Source: Pseudomonadota bacterium (GTDB lineage Bacteria > Pseudomonadota > Gammaproteobacteria > Pseudomonadales > Oceanobacteraceae). Taken from it: a stretch of 5,237 nt of DNA. Shown here piece by piece: positions 1 through 5,237 of the stretch. The notes under the pieces were generated by a model that made no database searches, was not told the DNA's origin, and saw only the letters and a program-made list of their open reading frames with translations. Location: positions 1 through 5,237 of the forward strand of contig JAEWQT010000166.1 in the NCBI GenBank assembly GCA_023399105.1, given 5' to 3'. Each line of letters starts with the position of its first letter. Within the stretch, counting starts at the first letter, position 1. A program made the translations under genes and the position numbers.

Positions 1-32
1 CCGTTACACTCCGCTGCTTGTTTGTTCAACCC

Positions 33-1472
33 ATGAACTCTATTTCCGTGAAACGGCCAGCCAATTTGATCAAATCTGTATTCAGCCTGTTCGGCAAAAA
101 GAAAAAAGCCACCAAGGCCCTGCTTACCATCGTGTCCCGTGATGAGCACAGCATCAGCCGCAGCAACCTCAGTGAAAACGCCCTGAAGGTGCTGTACCGC
201 CTGAATAAGGCCGGCTATCAGGCGCTGCTGGTCGGCGGCGGTGTCCGTGACACCCTGCTGGGCCTGAACCCGAAAGATTTCGATGTGGCCACCGACGCCA
301 CGCCGGAACAGGTGAATCAGCTGTTCCGTAACTCCCGCTTAATCGGCCGCCGTTTCAAGCTGGTGCATGTGGTGTTTGGCCGCGACGTGATTGAAGTGGC
401 CACCTTCCGGGCGCCACCGACCGACGAACATTCCACCAAGGTGGCCGCCAAAGGCGATCAGGGCATGATCCTGCGCGACAACGTCTACGGTAATAAAGAC
501 GAAGACGCCATCCGGCGTGACTTCACCGTTAACGCCCTGTACTACAACATTGCTGATTACAGCGTGCACGCTTATGCCGGTGGCTGGGATGATTTACAGA
601 ACCGCCGCCTGCGCCTGATTGGTGACCCGGAAACCCGTTACCGCGAAGACCCGGTGCGTATGCTGCGCGCCATCCGCTTTGCCGCCAAGCTGGGTTTCAG
701 CATTGAAGCCCGCACCGCCGAACCCATCCCGGTGCTGGCACCGCTGCTGCAGCAGATTCCGCCGGCGCGCCTGTTTGAAGAAGTGTTAAAGCTGTTTTTG
801 CACGGCCAGGCGCTGGATACTCTGCGCCTGCTGCGCGAATACCAGTTATTCGGCCACCTGTTTCCGTTGGCCGAGCAATGCATGCGCGATGATCCGCAGG
901 CGCTGACCATGGCCGAAAACACCATGCGTAACACCGATGAGCGCATCCGCGCCGGTAAATCGGTAACCCCTTACTTCTTTATGGCCTCATTGCTGTGGCC
1001 GGCGCTGGTGCGTACCCAGCGCGAATTTGAACAGCGCGGCCTGCCGCCGCATCCGGCGCTGCAGAAAGCCGCCGACCGCGTGCTGTCGCAACAGATTCAG
1101 GCCACCGCCATTCCCAAGCGTTTCTCTATTCCGATGCGCGAAATATGGGAACTGCAGCCGCGGCTGGCAAAAACCCAGAGCCGCCGCTGTGTGGAACTGC
1201 TGACCCATCCGCGTTTCCGCGCCGCCTACGATTTCGTGCTGCTGCGTGAGCAATCCGGCGAAAACATGAACGGCATCGGCAAATTCTGGACAGACTTACA
1301 GGAACAGCATCCGGGCTTGGTAGGCAGCCGCCCGCCGCGCCACGAGGAAAACGATGGCGAGGGTCGCGGCGAGCGTCCCCGGGTACAACAGGGCTTCAGC
1401 CAGAACGACGACGCACCGCGCAAACGCCGCCGCCCGCGCAGCCGCAACCGCCTGCCGCCCGCTGCCCATTAA
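33..1472 (+). CDS. pcnB: Poly(A) polymerase I
   Basis: Adds poly(A) tails to RNA 3' ends, promoting decay by exonucleases and, in E. coli, controlling plasmid copy number through antisense RNA turnover. From ATG 33 the protein has 479 residues. Visible are the class II nucleotidyltransferase motif GGGVRD (68-73) followed by DFD (catalytic Asp82 and Asp84, matching E. coli D80/D82), and RRDFT with Asp163 (E. coli D162). LIGRRFKLVHV just after the core is the signature that separates bacterial poly(A) polymerases from CCA-adding enzymes. EDPVRMLRAIRFAAKLGF (about 206-223) and RLFEEVLKLF are also typical. The last 45 or so residues are charged and end in an Arg/Lys-rich tail, as in E. coli. Start: ATG 33 puts the catalytic Asp two residues from its E. 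coli position. However, no Shine-Dalgarno is visible, TTG 18 is in frame, and the frame stays open to the left edge. The family call is very secure; the start is not. Confidence 0.96.
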   Translation: MNSISVKRPANLIKSVFSLFGKKKKATKALLTIVSRDEHSISRSNLSENALKVLYRLNKAGYQALLVGGGVRDTLLGLNPKDFDVATDATPEQVNQLFRNSRLIGRRFKLVHVVFGRDVIEVATFRAPPTDEHSTKVAAKGDQGMILRDNVYGNKDEDAIRRDFTVNALYYNIADYSVHAYAGGWDDLQNRRLRLIGDPETRYREDPVRMLRAIRFAAKLGFSIEARTAEPIPVLAPLLQQIPPARLFEEVLKLFLHGQALDTLRLLREYQLFGHLFPLAEQCMRDDPQALTMAENTMRNTDERIRAGKSVTPYFFMASLLWPALVRTQREFEQRGLPPHPALQKAADRVLSQQIQATAIPKRFSIPMREIWELQPRLAKTQSRRCVELLTHPRFRAAYDFVLLREQSGENMNGIGKFWTDLQEQHPGLVGSRPPRHEENDGEGRGERPRVQQGFSQNDDAPRKRRRPRSRNRLPPAAH

Positions 1473-1477
1473 TTGCC

Positions 1478-1984
1478 ATGACCAGCCTGACCCGTTGCTA
1501 CATTGGCCTGGGCGCTAACCTGAATGATCCGGCGGCGCAGATCCGCACCGCCCTGCAGGCGCTGGCGCAATTACCCCACACGCGCCTGCTGCGCGTCTCG
1601 TCCCTGTATGGCAGCAAGCCGCTGGGACCACAGGATCAGCCCGATTACCTGAACGCCGTGGCTGAACTGGACACCCGGCTTGAACCACTGGCCCTGCTGG
1701 ACGCCCTGCAGGCGCAGGAACAACAGCAAGGACGCATCAAACGCCGCCACTGGGGCGAGCGTTGTATCGACCTTGACCTGCTGCTGTACGGCGACACCAC
1801 AATGCGCAGCGAGCGCCTCAACATTCCCCATCACGAACTGAACAACCGCAGTTTTGTGGTCGAGCCGCTGCGCGAACTCTGCCCGGATTTACAGCTGCCC
1901 GATGGCACGGCGCTGGCCAGTCTGACCCCGACCTTCGGTGGTGAACTGATCCGGGTGGCGCCACTGACGCTGCCGGAAGGTTGA
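1478..1984 (+). CDS. folK: 2-amino-4-hydroxy-6-hydroxymethyldihydropteridine pyrophosphokinase (HPPK)
   Basis: Cytoplasmic enzyme that transfers pyrophosphate from ATP to 6-hydroxymethyl-7,8-dihydropterin, the step before dihydropteroate synthase in folate synthesis. The 168-residue protein has the usual single-domain length. It opens with YIGLGANL (8-15), the family's first strand and turn. It carries the HPPK signature [12 protein letters not shown] (91-102), in which Asp98 and Asp100 match the magnesium-binding D95/D97 of E. coli, and Arg95 matches R92. NIPHHEL (115-121) supplies the His equivalent to E. coli H115. The basic loop before the signature (QGRIKRRHW) seems one residue shorter than in E. 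coli. Only 5 bases separate it from pcnB and there is no clear Shine-Dalgarno before ATG 1478, so translational coupling to pcnB is likely. The folate product feeds the cofactor used by PanB downstream. Confidence 0.95.
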   Translation: MTSLTRCYIGLGANLNDPAAQIRTALQALAQLPHTRLLRVSSLYGSKPLGPQDQPDYLNAVAELDTRLEPLALLDALQAQEQQQGRIKRRHWGERCIDLDLLLYGDTTMRSERLNIPHHELNNRSFVVEPLRELCPDLQLPDGTALASLTPTFGGELIRVAPLTLPEG

Positions 1985-2025
1985 CTTATCAGCGCCAATC
2001 CGCACCATACGCCCCAATATCTGAC

Positions 2026-2052
2026 CGTCTGACGCCCCGTACGCTGCAGACG
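2026..2052 (+). other. Small hairpin in the folK-panB gap
   Basis: CGTCTG (2026-2031) and CAGACG (2047-2052) are perfect inverted repeats around a 15-base loop. They end 10 bases before the panB ribosome binding site, inside the 89-base folK-panB gap. No T-run follows, so this is not an intrinsic terminator. A 6-bp stem can arise by chance in GC-rich DNA, and any role in panB translation or mRNA processing is inference. Confidence 0.3.
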
Positions 2053-2062
2053 ACCGCCAACC

Positions 2063-2067
2063 GGAGA
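2063..2067 (+). promoter_or_regulatory. Ribosome binding site deciding the panB start
   Basis: GGAGA lies 6-7 bases before ATG 2074. The reading frame is open further upstream, back to a TTG at 1981 that overlaps the folK stop. The Shine-Dalgarno and the fit to PanB family length both select ATG 2074. Confidence 0.8.
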
Positions 2068-2073
2068 ACCGTT

Positions 2074-2877
2074 ATGAGCGCCATCAGTATCCGTTCGTTA
2101 CAGGCCATGAAGCAGCAGGAAAAATTTTCCATGCTGACCGCCTACGATGCCACCTTTGCGCAACAGGCCGCGGATGCCGGCGTGGAAGTGCTGCTGGTCG
2201 GCGACTCCCTGGGCAATGTGATTCAGGGTCACGACAGCACCTTGCCAGTGACCGTGGCCGATATGGCCTACCACACCGCCAACGTGGCCCGTGGTAACCG
2301 CCGCGCCCAACGTCCGGCGCTGATCATGGCCGACCTGCCGTTTATGAGCCATGGCACCGTTGAGCAAGGCCTGGAGAGTGCGCGGCTGGTGATGCAGGCC
2401 GGCGCCCATATTCTGAAGCTGGAAGGCGACTCCTGGCTGATTCCGCTGATCGAATCGCTGTCCCGTCAGGGCGTGCCGGTGTGCGCACACCTGGGCTTAA
2501 CCCCGCAGTCGGTGAATAAATTCGGCGGCTACCGGGTGCAGGGCCGCGAACAGAATAAAGCCGATGCCATGGTCGAACACGCTGTGGCGCTGGCCAATGC
2601 CGGTGCCGATATGATTCTGCTCGAATGCGTACCGAATGAACTGGCCAACCGCATCACCGCCTCGGTCAGCGTGCCGGTAGTCGGCATTGGCGCCGGCGCC
2701 GGTACCGACGCCCAGGTATTGGTGATGCACGATATGCTGGGCCTGAATCCCCGCCCGGCCAAGTTTGTGAAAAATTTTCTTACCGACGGCCGCAACATTC
2801 AGCAAGCCTTTGCCGCCTACGTTGCCGAGGTGAAATCCGGCCAGTTTCCGGCCGCCGAACATGGGTTTTCCGCATGA
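2074..2877 (+). CDS. panB: 3-methyl-2-oxobutanoate hydroxymethyltransferase (ketopantoate hydroxymethyltransferase)
   Basis: First committed step of pantothenate synthesis: it transfers a hydroxymethyl group from 5,10-methylene-tetrahydrofolate to 2-oxoisovalerate, giving ketopantoate. It is a cytoplasmic (beta/alpha)8-barrel enzyme with a bound metal. The product has 267 residues; E. coli PanB has 264. Motifs in order are TAYD (22-25), LVGDSLG with metal ligand Asp44, [16 protein letters not shown] (52-67), ADLPF with Asp87, KLEG with Glu117, [10 protein letters not shown] (139-148) then FGGY, LLEC with the catalytic-type Glu184, and GIGAG (204-208). These match E. coli D45, D84, E114 and E181. 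The start ATG 2074 has a good Shine-Dalgarno. The gene ends in an ATGA overlap with panC, typical of translational coupling. The dependence on a folate cofactor makes the adjacent folK a sensible neighbour. No residue looks out of place. Confidence 0.97.
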   Translation: MSAISIRSLQAMKQQEKFSMLTAYDATFAQQAADAGVEVLLVGDSLGNVIQGHDSTLPVTVADMAYHTANVARGNRRAQRPALIMADLPFMSHGTVEQGLESARLVMQAGAHILKLEGDSWLIPLIESLSRQGVPVCAHLGLTPQSVNKFGGYRVQGREQNKADAMVEHAVALANAGADMILLECVPNELANRITASVSVPVVGIGAGAGTDAQVLVMHDMLGLNPRPAKFVKNFLTDGRNIQQAFAAYVAEVKSGQFPAAEHGFSA

Positions 2878-3734
2878 TTACTGTTCACACCATCCGCGAA
2901 CTGCGTGAGCACGTCCGTAACGCCCGCGCCAGCGGCCGCCGTATTGGCTTTGTGCCAACCATGGGCAACCTGCACGACGGCCATATCAGCCTGATCGACC
3001 GCGCCCGTGGTGACCAGTGTTTTACCGTGGCCAGCATTTTTGTAAACCCGCTGCAGTTCAACGATAAAAACGACCTGGCCCGTTATCCGCGCACTCTGCC
3101 GGATGATCAGGCGCGGCTGAGCGCCGCCGGCTGCGATGTATTGTTCGCGCCGGATGTGGACGAAATGTACCCCAATGGCCAGCAGGGGCAGACCATTGTG
3201 CAGGTGCCGGTGGTATCGGATGGTCTGTGCGGTGCCAGCCGTCCCGGCCATTTCGATGGTGTATCCACCGTGGTTACCAAGCTGTTCAATATGGTGCAGC
3301 CCGATAACGCCTACTTTGGCGAAAAAGATTTTCAGCAGGTGGCGGTGATCCGCAAGATGGTGGCTGACCTGAATATGCCCATTGAGATTGTACCGGTCCC
3401 CACCGCTCGCGCCGCCGATGGCCTGGCTCTGAGTTCACGCAATGGCTACCTGAGCGAGCAGGAACGCGCCCTGGCCACCGGCCTGTATCAGACCCTGCAG
3501 GAAATCGCCGCCGCGCTGCAGACCGGTGAGACCATTGCCAGTGTTCTGCACAGCGCCACCGAGCGCCTGAACGGCCGTGGTTTTGTCACCGATTATCTGG
3601 AAGTGCGCCGCCAGGCGGATCTGCAACCCGCCACCGCCGCCGACCGCGAACTGGTGATTCTGGGGGCTGCGGTATTGGGCCCGGCACGCCTGATTGATAA
3701 TCTGCAGGTGACGTTGAATCGGGCAAGTGATTAA
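2874..3734 (+). CDS. panC: Pantothenate synthetase (pantoate--beta-alanine ligase)
   Basis: Joins pantoate and beta-alanine in an ATP-dependent reaction through a pantoyl-adenylate intermediate, giving pantothenate for coenzyme A. It is a cytoplasmic, class I aminoacyl-tRNA-synthetase-like Rossmann fold enzyme. The 286-residue length agrees with E. coli (283). Visible are [10 protein letters not shown] (28-37) with the HxGH nucleotide-binding motif at His34 and His37, SIFVNPLQF (54-62) with the pantoate-contacting Gln61, [12 protein letters not shown] (123-134), FGEKDFQQ (148-155), and DGLALSSRN (182-190), the KMSKS-like loop. ARLIDN (271-276) marks the usual C-terminus. The ATG overlaps the panB stop by 4 bases, and only a weak ATGGG-type Shine-Dalgarno precedes it, so re-initiation after panB is the likely translation mode. 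No terminator with a T-run follows, so read-through toward panD is possible. Confidence 0.97.
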   Translation: MITVHTIRELREHVRNARASGRRIGFVPTMGNLHDGHISLIDRARGDQCFTVASIFVNPLQFNDKNDLARYPRTLPDDQARLSAAGCDVLFAPDVDEMYPNGQQGQTIVQVPVVSDGLCGASRPGHFDGVSTVVTKLFNMVQPDNAYFGEKDFQQVAVIRKMVADLNMPIEIVPVPTARAADGLALSSRNGYLSEQERALATGLYQTLQEIAAALQTGETIASVLHSATERLNGRGFVTDYLEVRRQADLQPATAADRELVILGAAVLGPARLIDNLQVTLNRASD

Positions 3735-3864
3735 GGCATACTTCGCCGCCTTATGGCCCGGTGGGCAATAAGTGACCAATTCCGGCGCGGGTTGAAAGCT
3801 CACGGCGACCGGGGGATCCGATCCCTGACGTTGTATCGTCCGATTAGTTAAGAAAGGGTTTACC
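3735..3864 (+). other. panC-panD intergenic region with possible RNA structure
   Basis: This 130-base non-coding stretch separates panC from panD. Three inverted repeats are visible. The first, 3750-3772, pairs CTTAT with ATAAG, then a G-A mismatch, then GCCC with GGGC around a GGT loop. The second, 3813-3825, pairs GGGAT with ATCCC around CCG. The third, 3827-3840, pairs GACG with CGTC around six bases. In addition, CCCGGT (3757-3762) can pair with ACCGGG (3808-3813), which would exclude the first hairpin. No T-run follows any of them, so none is a standard intrinsic terminator. A TTGAAA at 3792-3797 resembles a -35 box but no convincing -10 lies at the right distance. A leader or processing element is possible but unproven. 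Confidence 0.35.
3853..3858 (+). promoter_or_regulatory. Ribosome binding site of panD
   Basis: AAAGGG ends 6 bases before ATG 3865, a usable Shine-Dalgarno at normal spacing. It shows that panD, unlike panC, can initiate translation independently of the gene before it. Confidence 0.65.
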
Positions 3865-4245
3865 ATGCAGTCCATCATGCTCAAAGCCAAGCTTCATCAG
3901 GCCCGGGTTACCCACTCGGTGCTGAACTATGAAGGCTCTTGTGCCATTGACGGCAAGTTGCTGGATCTCGCGGGAATGCGTGAGTTTGAACAGATCCAGA
4001 TCTACAACATCAATAACGGCAAGCGTTTTACCACCTACATCATCCGTGGTGAAGACGGCTCCGGTATCATCTCCGTCAACGGTGCAGCGGCGCATATGGC
4101 CGATGTCGGTGACCGGGTGATTATCTGCGCCTACGCCAATTATGACGAAAAAGAACTGGCGACTTTCCGCCCGAAAATGGTCTACCTGAACGCCGATAAC
4201 AGCGTCAGCCATACCAGCTTCGATATTCCGGTACAGGTTGCCTGA
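3865..4245 (+). CDS. panD: Aspartate 1-decarboxylase proenzyme (pyruvoyl-dependent)
   Basis: Decarboxylates L-aspartate to beta-alanine, the second substrate of PanC. It is made as an inactive proenzyme that cleaves itself between Gly24 and Ser25, turning Ser25 into the pyruvoyl cofactor; the active enzyme is a cytoplasmic tetramer. The 126 residues equal the E. coli length. The cleavage motif YEGSCAID (22-29) is intact, as are Lys9 and NGKRFTTY (51-58) with Thr57 and Tyr58, and [10 protein letters not shown] (68-77), which lines the active site. The C-terminus IPVQVA is the same as in E. coli. In enteric bacteria maturation is helped by PanZ (PanM); no such gene is in this window, and most other bacteria manage without it. 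It lies 130 bases after panC and just before a strong terminator, so it is the last gene of the pan unit whether or not it shares the panB transcript. Confidence 0.97.
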   Translation: MQSIMLKAKLHQARVTHSVLNYEGSCAIDGKLLDLAGMREFEQIQIYNINNGKRFTTYIIRGEDGSGIISVNGAAAHMADVGDRVIICAYANYDEKELATFRPKMVYLNADNSVSHTSFDIPVQVA

Positions 4246-4261
4246 TTCGTACTGAATTCTT

Positions 4262-4297
4262 AAAACGCCGCCCGGCTCTGCTGTGCGGCGTTTTTTT
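4262..4297 (+). terminator. Intrinsic terminator after panD
   Basis: CGCCGC (4266-4271) pairs perfectly with GCGGCG (4285-4290). The stem can be extended by AAAA (4262-4265) with TTTT, and a run of seven T follows (4291-4297). The 13-base loop is longer than usual. The stem begins 16 bases after the panD stop. It separates the pan genes from pgi. The A-run before the stem could give weak activity on the other strand, but no convergent gene is present. Confidence 0.88.
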
Positions 4298-4334
4298 ATG
4301 CTCGCCGTCGGCCCAACGGAAACCCATTCCTGCC

Positions 4335-4363
4335 TTTAATGGCTGATCCGGCTTCCGTATACT
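4335..4363 (+). promoter_or_regulatory. Candidate sigma70-type promoter of pgi
   Basis: TATACT at 4358-4363 matches the TATAAT -10 box at five of six positions. Exactly 17 bases upstream is TTTAAT (4335-4340), a weak -35 matching TTGACA at three positions. Transcription would begin near 4370, giving a leader of about 40 bases before pgi. It lies just after the panD terminator, where a new promoter is expected. GCGCCC occurs twice (4365-4370 and 4375-4380) with a 10-base period around the predicted start; whether this is an operator is unknown. Confidence 0.5.
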
Positions 4364-4399
4364 CGCGCCCTGAAGCGCCCTTGTTGCGTCGGTTTATTT

Positions 4400-4406
4400 A
4401 AGGAAA
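4400..4406 (+). promoter_or_regulatory. Ribosome binding site of pgi
   Basis: AAGGAAA lies 5-7 bases before ATG 4412. It is a good Shine-Dalgarno and supports that start. Confidence 0.75.
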
Positions 4407-4411
4407 TCTTC

Positions 4412-5237
4412 ATGGCCATTACTGCCAGCCTGACTCAATCGCCGCTGTGGCAACAGCTGCAACAGCATTACCAAAGCATTCGCCATCAACACATGCGCGA
4501 CTGGTTTGCCGCCGATCCGCAGCGTTTCCAGCGCTTTCATCTCAATGCTGCCGGCCTCAGCCTCGATTATTCGAAAAACCGCATCACCCATGACACCCTG
4601 CAACTGCTGCTGCAACTGGCACAGGAACGCAACCTGCCGGCGCAGATTGAAGGCCTGTTCCGTGGCGATGCCGTCAACCGCAGTGAACAACGACCGGCCC
4701 TGCACACCGCCCTGCGCAATTTCAGCGACCGTCCGGTGCTGGTCAACGGCACCGACGTCATGCCGGAAGTGCGCGCCACCATCCGGCGCATGGAAGAGTT
4801 CTGCTGGAAAATCCGCCGTAACCAATGGCGCGGTTACACCAACAAAGCCTTTACCGATGTGGTGTCGATTGGCATCGGCGGTTCGTTTCTGGGCCCGAAA
4901 CTGGCCTCCGGTGCGCTCAAGCCCTACTGGGACAGCCGCCTGAACATTCATTATCTGGCCAATATCGACGGTTCGCACATTACCGAAATTCTGCGCCGCC
5001 TCGACCCGGCCACCACGCTGTTTATTATTCAGTCGAAATCCTTCGGCACTCAGGAAACGCTGAAAAATGCGCTGGCCTGCCGCCACTGGTTCCTCGACAA
5101 CGGCGGTACCGAGGCCGATCTGGCCAAGCACTTCACGGCCGTATCCTCCAACGTGCAGAAAGCGGTGGAGTTCGGCATCGCCGAAGACAATATTTTCCCC
5201 ATGTGGGACTGGGTCGGTGGGCGCTATTCGCTGTGGT
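4412..5237 (+). CDS. pgi: Glucose-6-phosphate isomerase, N-terminal half (cut by the window edge)
   Basis: Interconverts glucose 6-phosphate and fructose 6-phosphate in glycolysis and gluconeogenesis; cytoplasmic, normally a dimer of about 550 residues. Here 275 complete codons are present, roughly the first half, ending inside the family signature. Visible are GLFRGDAVNRSEQRPALHTA (81-100), which corresponds to the usual G-x-x-x-N-x-TE-x-RAVLH block, SIGIGGSFLGP (152-162) of the sugar isomerase (SIS) fold, SKSFGTQET (208-216), the phosphate-binding loop, and WDWVGGRYSLW (265-275), the first PGI signature with the active-site Arg271. Three residues of the first block differ from the common form: Asn89-Arg90-Ser91 then Gln93, and Pro95 in place of Ala; these are conservative enough not to question the call. 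The catalytic Glu, His and Lys of the C-terminal half lie beyond the window. It is separated from panD by a terminator and has its own promoter and Shine-Dalgarno. Confidence 0.96.
   Translation, partial: MAITASLTQSPLWQQLQQHYQSIRHQHMRDWFAADPQRFQRFHLNAAGLSLDYSKNRITHDTLQLLLQLAQERNLPAQIEGLFRGDAVNRSEQRPALHTALRNFSDRPVLVNGTDVMPEVRATIRRMEEFCWKIRRNQWRGYTNKAFTDVVSIGIGGSFLGPKLASGALKPYWDSRLNIHYLANIDGSHITEILRRLDPATTLFIIQSKSFGTQETLKNALACRHWFLDNGGTEADLAKHFTAVSSNVQKAVEFGIAEDNIFPMWDWVGGRYSLW

Noticed and set aside
33..1472. pcnB as a CCA-adding tRNA nucleotidyltransferase
   Set aside because: The protein has the poly(A)-polymerase signature LIGRRFKLVHV after the catalytic core, a poly(A)-polymerase-type length, and the basic C-terminal tail of PcnB.
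1751..1786. WGER instead of the common WGPR in the FolK signature, as a possible defect
   Set aside because: The HPPK signature as I recall it allows Glu at this position, and the metal-binding Asp pair and the Arg are intact.
1981..1986. TTGACT at the folK stop, a near-perfect -35 box that could start a panB promoter
   Set aside because: No acceptable -10 box lies 15-19 bases downstream; the nearest AT-rich words (2015-2023) are about 28-31 bases away.
1981..2073. A 31-codon N-terminal extension of PanB starting at TTG 1981, overlapping the folK stop
   Set aside because: PanB proteins begin near the [10 protein letters not shown] segment, the Shine-Dalgarno sits before ATG 2074, and a frame of 31 codons can stay open by chance.
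2098..3251. Several minus-strand open frames of 120-144 codons opposite panB and panC
   Set aside because: Their translations are His/Gly/Ala-rich with no motif, and panB and panC on the + strand explain the conservation fully.
3750..3772. The first panC-panD hairpin as an intrinsic terminator of panC
   Set aside because: The sequence after it (TGACCAATTCC) has no T-run, so standard Rho-independent termination is not supported.
3435..4212. Minus-strand open frames crossing the panC-panD gap and panD
   Set aside because: They overlap well-supported genes, lack a convincing family signature, and would be read into the opposite strand of conserved PanC and PanD codons.
4394..5131. A long open frame (245 codons) on the minus strand opposite pgi
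   Set aside because: It lies opposite a clear Pgi coding sequence, shows no recognisable family motifs, and such antisense openness is common in GC-rich coding DNA.

Overview
This window is a stretch of ordinary core-genome DNA, visibly GC-rich with strongly G/C-ending codons. It most likely comes from a gammaproteobacterium of the Pseudomonadales/Oceanospirillales kind. Two observations support this. The PcnB, PanD and Pgi proteins read very like their E. coli and Pseudomonas counterparts. The order pcnB-folK-panB-panC-panD-pgi is also, from memory, the order found in Pseudomonas aeruginosa. All six genes are on the + strand. No tRNA, rRNA, insertion sequence, CRISPR array or phage-like gene is visible.

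Layout: pcnB (poly(A) polymerase I) starts near the left edge and ends at 1472. folK (HPPK, folate synthesis) follows after 5 bases. An 89-base gap with a small hairpin and a good ribosome binding site leads to panB (2074-2877), which overlaps panC by 4 bases (ATGA). A 130-base non-coding gap with several possible hairpins separates panC from panD (3865-4245). A clear intrinsic terminator at 4262-4297 closes this unit. pgi (glucose-6-phosphate isomerase) then begins at 4412 behind its own candidate promoter and runs off the right edge after 275 codons.

How the genes work together: PanB makes ketopantoate using 5,10-methylene-tetrahydrofolate. PanD makes beta-alanine from aspartate, and PanC joins pantoate with beta-alanine to give pantothenate, the precursor of coenzyme A. 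The ketopantoate reductase step (PanE or IlvC) is not encoded here. FolK supplies the folate pathway that PanB's cofactor depends on. PcnB (RNA 3' polyadenylation and decay) and Pgi (upper glycolysis/gluconeogenesis) have no direct pathway link and seem to be neighbours by conserved gene order.

I found no sign of an undescribed biological system. All six proteins belong to well-known families and keep the key residues I could check. The only parts not explained by genes are short intergenic stretches; the structured panC-panD gap is the most worth a second look.
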